From: DAHUXD01 sp963805495
GTDB lineage: Bacteria > Acidobacteriota > Thermoanaerobaculia > UBA5066 > Gp7-AA6
Reading direction: 5' to 3'
Assembly: GCA_963805495.1 (NCBI GenBank)
Contig: CAWDUQ010000004.1
Coordinates: 62,001-126,000, forward strand
Length of the DNA: 64,000 bases
The notes below the pieces were generated by a model. It saw only the letters and a list, made by a program, of their open reading frames with translations, was not told the DNA's origin and did no database searches. Of the stretch, positions 60,013-64,000 are shown one piece after another. The translations under genes and the position numbers were made by a program. Within the stretch, counting starts at the first letter, position 1. Each line of letters starts with the position of its first letter.

Positions 60013-62595
60013 TCACTTCAGCCCCGTCACCAGAAACAGATCGTCGAGAACACGCCGATAAGAGTAGACGTGAGACCTGCCGTCCGGCGTGACCAGGACG
60101 GGCCCGATGGCGAGGACGCCGGCCGGATCCGGGGGGTTGAGCTCTTTCCAGAGGCGGCGCGCCCCGGTGGCGACGTCGAGAACGTCGACACGCGCGGGCA
60201 TTCCGGCCCTGAGGACGTAGAGTGAGCGGCCGTCGGTGGTCCATCCGAACGGGTTGTCGCCCTCGAGGGTGCCGGGAAGCGCGCGCGACTGTCCGCCGTC
60301 GATCGTCACGAGTTGGACCGACCGGTTCGGGGCGAGCGCCACGACGACTCGGCCGTCCGGGCTGATCGGCTTTCCGCCATAGGGGAGGTCGAAGCCCTCC
60401 GGCGTGAACGGCCGCGGCGTTCCTCCGTCGATCTCCTGCAGGAAAAGCCGGGAGCCCTTGCCCGGCTCGTTCGCCCAGAAGAGGAGCCGTCCGCCGTCCG
60501 GAAAGAAGGTCGCCCACTGATAGGACAGTCCTGCCTTCGGAAGCGGCTTCGGTCGTCCGGCGCCGGTCGGCAGGAGCGTGAGCTGCGACGCGTCGGAATT
60601 GGTGGTCAAGGCCCACTGGCTATCCGGGGACAGGGCGAATCCCCGCGCCTGGCCGAGCAGCACGGCCGGAGAACCGTCCGTTTTCCGGACGTAGCAGAGA
60701 TAGTTGTCCCGGCCGAGGGTTTGCTCATCGAAGAGCAGGATCGTGCCGTCGTTCGAAATGTCGTCGGGATACGACCAGTTGAGCCAGGTCAGGTTGCGCT
60801 CGCGCGCCTCGCCCGCCCTCCCTCCGACGATCTCCCTCCTGTAGTTGATCCGCTTGGCGAGGAGCCTCCCGTCCGGGGCGATGTCTTCGGGGGTGAATCC
60901 ACCGGCGAGCGAGAGCCAGGGGCGCTCCCTGCCGGAAGTCGAGACTCGCTTCTGAATGCCCGCGCTCATTCCCCCGCCTCCGACCACGATGTCGCCCCGA
61001 CGCGACCACGTGAAGCTCGACGTGCCGGTGATCCGCGGGCCCTCGACGAGGGACCGCTTCGCCAGGTCGAGGAGCCTGAGCCGGCCGGTGTTGTCGCCTC
61101 GCTCCGAGTGCTCGATGAACGCGAGCCAGTGCCCGTCGGGCGAGAAACGCAGATTGTTGAGCCAGCCGGTCGCTTCGTGAAGCACCGTACCGATCGGGTA
61201 CTCCAGCCGCGCCCGGTCTCCGGCCCGGCGGATGACGGCCATTTCCCGGCCATCGGGCGGCCAGTCCGCTCCCTCCACGGCCTCGAGCACTTCTCGCGGC
61301 GCGCCGCCGCTCGAGGGCACGCGGGCCAGCCGGCCTGACGACTCCCATCCGATCACCGGATGCCAGCCGAGCGAGATCGCCAGATCCCCCGTGCCCGACA
61401 CGGCCAGCAGATCGGCCGACGGGAGGCCGAACGACTTCGATTCCGGGCTTTCCGGCCGGGTCGTGAAGATCTCAACGGGATTCCCGTCCCAGGCTGCGCC
61501 GTAGATGACCGATTTTCCGTCGGGAGCGAAGCGCGCCGTGAGGATCGCGCCGCTGCGAAACGTGAGCCTCTGGAAGGTCGGCTGGGCCGGGGCGAAGAGC
61601 TCGAGGCTTCGGGCCGCGAGCAGGGCGATGCCGCCTCCGCCGATGAACGCGAGCGCGGCGGGAGCGAGCCACCGGCGCCGTGGCGCTTTCGCCGGCTCGG
61701 CCGTCTCGAGTCCGCCGGACACGGAAGTCTCCGAAATGTGGTCACGGACGCTCTTGAGATCGCGTGCGAGGTCCTTGGTGGATGCGTACCGTTCCTCCGG
61801 GTCCTTCACGAGCAGGCGTTCGACGATCCAGCGCACGGGCGCCGGCGTTCCCGGCGCGGCGTGGGAAAGGGGCGGCAGCTCGTCGCGGATGATGGCGACG
61901 AGCGTCTCCGCCTTGGTCTCGCGCTGGAAGGCCCGTTCTCCGGTCGCCATCTCGTAGAGGATCGTCCCGAGGGAGAACTGATCGGACCGGAAGTCGATCG
62001 ACTGTCCGCGTGCCTGTTCGGGCGACATGTAGCCGGCCGTGCCCATGACCGTGCCCGGCTCCGTCGGGGCCGCCCCGGCCGTTGGAGCCGCGGAGGCCTG
62101 CTGGGCGTCGGGTTCGATCAGCTTCGCCAGACCGAAGTCGAGGATCTTCGCGTAGCCGTCCTTCGAGATCATGATGTTCTCGGGCTTCAGGTCCCGGTGC
62201 ACGATGCCGGCGGAGTGCGCCTTGGCGAGGCCCTCGGCTGTCTGGACCGCGATGTCGAGGAGCTTCCTGGTCGGCAGCGGCTCGCCCGAGGCGACGAGCT
62301 CGCGCAGGGTCTTGCCCTCGACCAGCTCCATGGCGATGTAGACGGTCCCGCCCATCTCGCCGATGTCGTAAACCGTCAGGATGTTGGGGTGGTTCAGGGC
62401 GGAGGCGGAGCGAGCCTCCTGCTCGAACCGCTGGCGGCGATCCGGATCCGAAGCGACGAGCTCGGGCAGAACCTTGACCGCGATCTCGCGCCCGAGCTTC
62501 GCGTCTTTCGCGCGATACACCTCGCCCATGCCGCCGGCGCCGATCGGCGCGAGGATCTGGTAGGGGCCCAGGCGAGAGCCCGCCGACAGAGTCAT
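60013..62595 (-). CDS. Transmembrane Ser/Thr protein kinase with C-terminal PD40/WD40 propeller, copy 2
   Basis: An 860-aa paralogue of copy 1. Its kinase domain is nearly colinear: Lys41, Asp135 in HRDLKPENIM, DFG, then GTAGYMSPEQARGQ. A membrane helix follows near residue 310 (LAPAALAFIGGGGIALLA), then a propeller with SPDG-type turns. Both copies end in a YSYRR...TGLK signature. The kinase domain is much more conserved between copies than the propeller, suggesting different external ligands with the same signalling output. The start is preceded by GGAGCTCGAGGCGCA, parallel to GGAGCTGGAGGCGCC before copy 1. It lies 19 bp upstream of copy 1, so both may be on one transcript. Confidence 0.96.
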   Translation of the reverse strand: MTLSAGSRLGPYQILAPIGAGGMGEVYRAKDAKLGREIAVKVLPELVASDPDRRQRFEQEARSASALNHPNILTVYDIGEMGGTVYIAMELVEGKTLRELVASGEPLPTRKLLDIAVQTAEGLAKAHSAGIVHRDLKPENIMISKDGYAKILDFGLAKLIEPDAQQASAAPTAGAAPTEPGTVMGTAGYMSPEQARGQSIDFRSDQFSLGTILYEMATGERAFQRETKAETLVAIIRDELPPLSHAAPGTPAPVRWIVERLLVKDPEERYASTKDLARDLKSVRDHISETSVSGGLETAEPAKAPRRRWLAPAALAFIGGGGIALLAARSLELFAPAQPTFQRLTFRSGAILTARFAPDGKSVIYGAAWDGNPVEIFTTRPESPESKSFGLPSADLLAVSGTGDLAISLGWHPVIGWESSGRLARVPSSGGAPREVLEAVEGADWPPDGREMAVIRRAGDRARLEYPIGTVLHEATGWLNNLRFSPDGHWLAFIEHSERGDNTGRLRLLDLAKRSLVEGPRITGTSSFTWSRRGDIVVGGGGMSAGIQKRVSTSGRERPWLSLAGGFTPEDIAPDGRLLAKRINYRREIVGGRAGEARERNLTWLNWSYPDDISNDGTILLFDEQTLGRDNYLCYVRKTDGSPAVLLGQARGFALSPDSQWALTTNSDASQLTLLPTGAGRPKPLPKAGLSYQWATFFPDGGRLLFWANEPGKGSRLFLQEIDGGTPRPFTPEGFDLPYGGKPISPDGRVVVALAPNRSVQLVTIDGGQSRALPGTLEGDNPFGWTTDGRSLYVLRAGMPARVDVLDVATGARRLWKELNPPDPAGVLAIGPVLVTPDGRSHVYSYRRVLDDLFLVTGLK

Positions 62596-62614
62596 TGCGC
62601 CTCGAGCTCCGAAG

Positions 62615-62715
62615 TCATTTCAGTCCCGCCACCAGAAACAGATCATCGAGCATCCGGCGATAAGGTAAACAAAGGATTTCCCATCTGGCGTCATCAGGAC
62701 AGGCCCGATCAACGC
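62615..62715 (-). pseudogene. 3' remnant of a third kinase-propeller gene, frameshifted
   Basis: On the minus strand the sequence reads ALIGPVLMTPDGKSFVY, then loses one base (at about 62663-62664), then YRRMLDDLFLVAGLK and stop. This matches the end of the neighbouring kinase (AIGPVLVTPDGRSHVYS, YRRVLDDLFLVTGLK). Upstream of 62715 the similarity stops abruptly and the TPR gene's stop (62709) begins. It is a decayed tail left when the rest of a tandem kinase copy was lost or replaced. Confidence 0.85.
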
Positions 62716-64000
62716 GAAACCTCCCCGGCCGCACCGCCGCGCCATCGGCCGGCCCAGAACGAGAGCCCCAGGCTCGCCAGGAGCGCCTCGAACCTCGGAT
62801 CCGAGCGTAGCGGGTCGAAGCCGGGAAAGCCAACCAGCAGCAGCATGCCCTGGCGCTCCGCCTCGGCGCGCTGCAGAACCTGGAAGGCCGCGTCCTTCTC
62901 ACCCAGCGCCGCCAGAAGCCAGCCCTCCGGGACGACCGCCGGCGCCGTCACGGGTCGGGCCTGCAGCTCTTTCAGGATGGCCCTGGACTCGTCGATCCGA
63001 CCGGCCGCCGCCAGGGCCCATCCGAGGGCGCCGTGAATGAACCCGCCCCGGTGGGACGGCGTCGCCGCGCGCTCCAGCATCGCGAGCCCGTCCTCGAACC
63101 GACCCAGGGCGGTCCGCGCCAGTCCCGACCCCCACAGCGCCAGCGTGTTCTCCCTGTCGAAGGCCAGGGCCTGGGCGAAGAGCGCTTCAGCCTCGGCCGC
63201 GCGCCCGTCCAGCAGCAGGGCGACGCCGCTCATGGCGTAGGGATACGGTGCGAGGGGGTCGGATTCGCGAGCGTGCTGCAGGTGCGGCATCGCTTCGCTC
63301 GTCCGCCCGAGAAGGGTCAGCAGGAGCGCGCTCCAGCAGCGGGCCTGCACGTGATCGGGTCGAAGGTCGACGGCCCGCCGCAGAGCACGCTCCGCAGCCT
63401 CCCAGTCCCTCTCGGCGAAGGCGATCATGCTCTCGACGAACAGGGAGTCCGCGGACTCTCCCTGCTGCGCCGCCGCCCTTGCGAGCGCCTTCTTCGCCGC
63501 CGCGAAGGCCTCCTGCGCAGGCACCAGGCTGTACATCGCGGCAAGGATGTGGACTTCGGCCAGCCCCTCCCATGAGGCGGCGTGGGACGGGTCGAGGCGC
63601 ACCGCCTCCTGGAAGGCCTTCAGGGCGTCGGCCTGATCGTTCTTGGTGTACCGCAGGTGCCGGCCCTTCAGGTAGTGCCGGTAGGCCTCGAGGTTGGCGA
63701 CCGGCGGGCGGGCCCTGATTGCGCGCGCTCCCGGAGCCAGGCGCGCTCTGACCCCTTCGACGACGCCGGCGGCGATCTCGTCCTGGACCGCGAAGACGTC
63801 GCTCGCTTCCCGGTCGAAACGCTCGGACCAGATCTGGTAGCCGGTCGCGGCGTCGGTCAGCTGCGCGGTGACGCGTAGCCGGCTTCCCGACGTCCGCACG
63901 CTGCCCTCCAGAACGTGGCCGACCGAGAGGGCGCGGGCGATCGCGGGTAGTTCGGCTCCGTCCCGGCGCGCCCGGAAGGCCGAGGTCCGGGACGCCACGC
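62709..64000 (-). CDS. TolB-like/TPR signalling protein, 5' end beyond window
   Basis: At least 430 residues, open at the window end. It begins VASRTSAFRARRDGAELPAI, GHVLEGSVRTSGSRLRVTAQ and YQIWSERFDREASDVFAVQDEI. This is the adenylate-cyclase/CadC-associated TolB-like fold that in Acidobacteria usually sits between a kinase or DNA-binding domain and TPRs. At least six TPRs follow (e.g. AYRHYLKGRHLRYTKNDQADALKAF; RDWEAAERALRRAVDLRPDHVQ). The N-terminal module is outside the window; given the neighbours, a Ser/Thr kinase is likely. The protein would ordinarily be membrane-anchored, with the TPRs for protein contacts. Its 3' end abuts the kinase remnant. Confidence 0.9.
   Translation of the reverse strand, partial: VASRTSAFRARRDGAELPAIARALSVGHVLEGSVRTSGSRLRVTAQLTDAATGYQIWSERFDREASDVFAVQDEIAAGVVEGVRARLAPGARAIRARPPVANLEAYRHYLKGRHLRYTKNDQADALKAFQEAVRLDPSHAASWEGLAEVHILAAMYSLVPAQEAFAAAKKALARAAAQQGESADSLFVESMIAFAERDWEAAERALRRAVDLRPDHVQARCWSALLLTLLGRTSEAMPHLQHARESDPLAPYPYAMSGVALLLDGRAAEAEALFAQALAFDRENTLALWGSGLARTALGRFEDGLAMLERAATPSHRGGFIHGALGWALAAAGRIDESRAILKELQARPVTAPAVVPEGWLLAALGEKDAAFQVLQRAEAERQGMLLLVGFPGFDPLRSDPRFEALLASLGLSFWAGRWRGGAAGEVSR

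Overview
The window is a gene-dense, high-GC (roughly two thirds G+C by eye) bacterial chromosome segment with no rRNA, tRNA, CRISPR array, integrase or transposase that I can recognise. The gene content points to an Acidobacteriota-like organism, possibly Thermoanaerobaculia: Ser/Thr kinases ending in WD40/PD40 propellers or TPRs, an ECF-type sigma factor overlapping a kinase gene, a TonB receptor with a carboxypeptidase-regulatory-like N-terminus, a DUF2961 (GH172-like) protein and many exported peptidases. This placement is inference from family content; no marker gene is present.

Layout. 0-8 kb: a partial AraC-type regulator divergent from an exported prolyl oligopeptidase, then exonuclease III, a beta-lactamase-fold hydrolase with TPRs, an exported amidohydrolase and a PLP-dependent dehydratase. 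8-15 kb: small VOC and membrane proteins, a sigma factor/kinase pair, two NTF2-like proteins, and a diheme cytochrome c/quinone oxidoreductase/NmrA run. 15-21 kb (minus): a PLP decarboxylase, an esterase-TPR protein, and two overlapping GAPDH genes, the upstream one lacking the catalytic cysteine. 21-31 kb: P1-family peptidase, alpha/beta hydrolase, DinB-like protein, an ABC-2 exporter and an M16 peptidase. 31-41 kb: TauE/SafE permease, an enolase-superfamily enzyme, a giant Gre-factor fusion, a ChaN-PDZ protein, DUF190 + CrcB fluoride export, and an overlapping OCD-like/dehydratase/PlsC run. 41-50 kb: M14 carboxypeptidase, DUF2961-HEAT protein, a His/Cys-rich small protein and a TonB receptor. 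50-56 kb (minus): a partner-switching signalling operon (hybrid histidine kinase, receiver with an apparent CUG start, RsbW-like kinase, STAS antagonist, patatin phospholipase, receiver-PP2C phosphatase). 57-64 kb (minus): two tandem kinase-propeller paralogues, a frameshifted tail of a third, and a partial TolB-like/TPR protein.

How the genes work together. Many runs are translationally coupled by 4-nt ATGA/GTGA overlaps. Three copies of a GTAGGGG...CCCCTAC paired-hairpin repeat are scattered at 8.2, 25.8 and 27.9 kb, one of them inside a coding region. A 73-bp perfect direct repeat from the end of the DUF2961-HEAT gene flanks the TonB receptor segment. The most promising material for follow-up is the patatin-containing partner-switching operon, the Cys-to-Ser GAPDH paralogue and the repeats. 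Intergenic stretches of 100-330 bp are described where they hold something; the only gene-free gap over 300 bp is 27754-28083.
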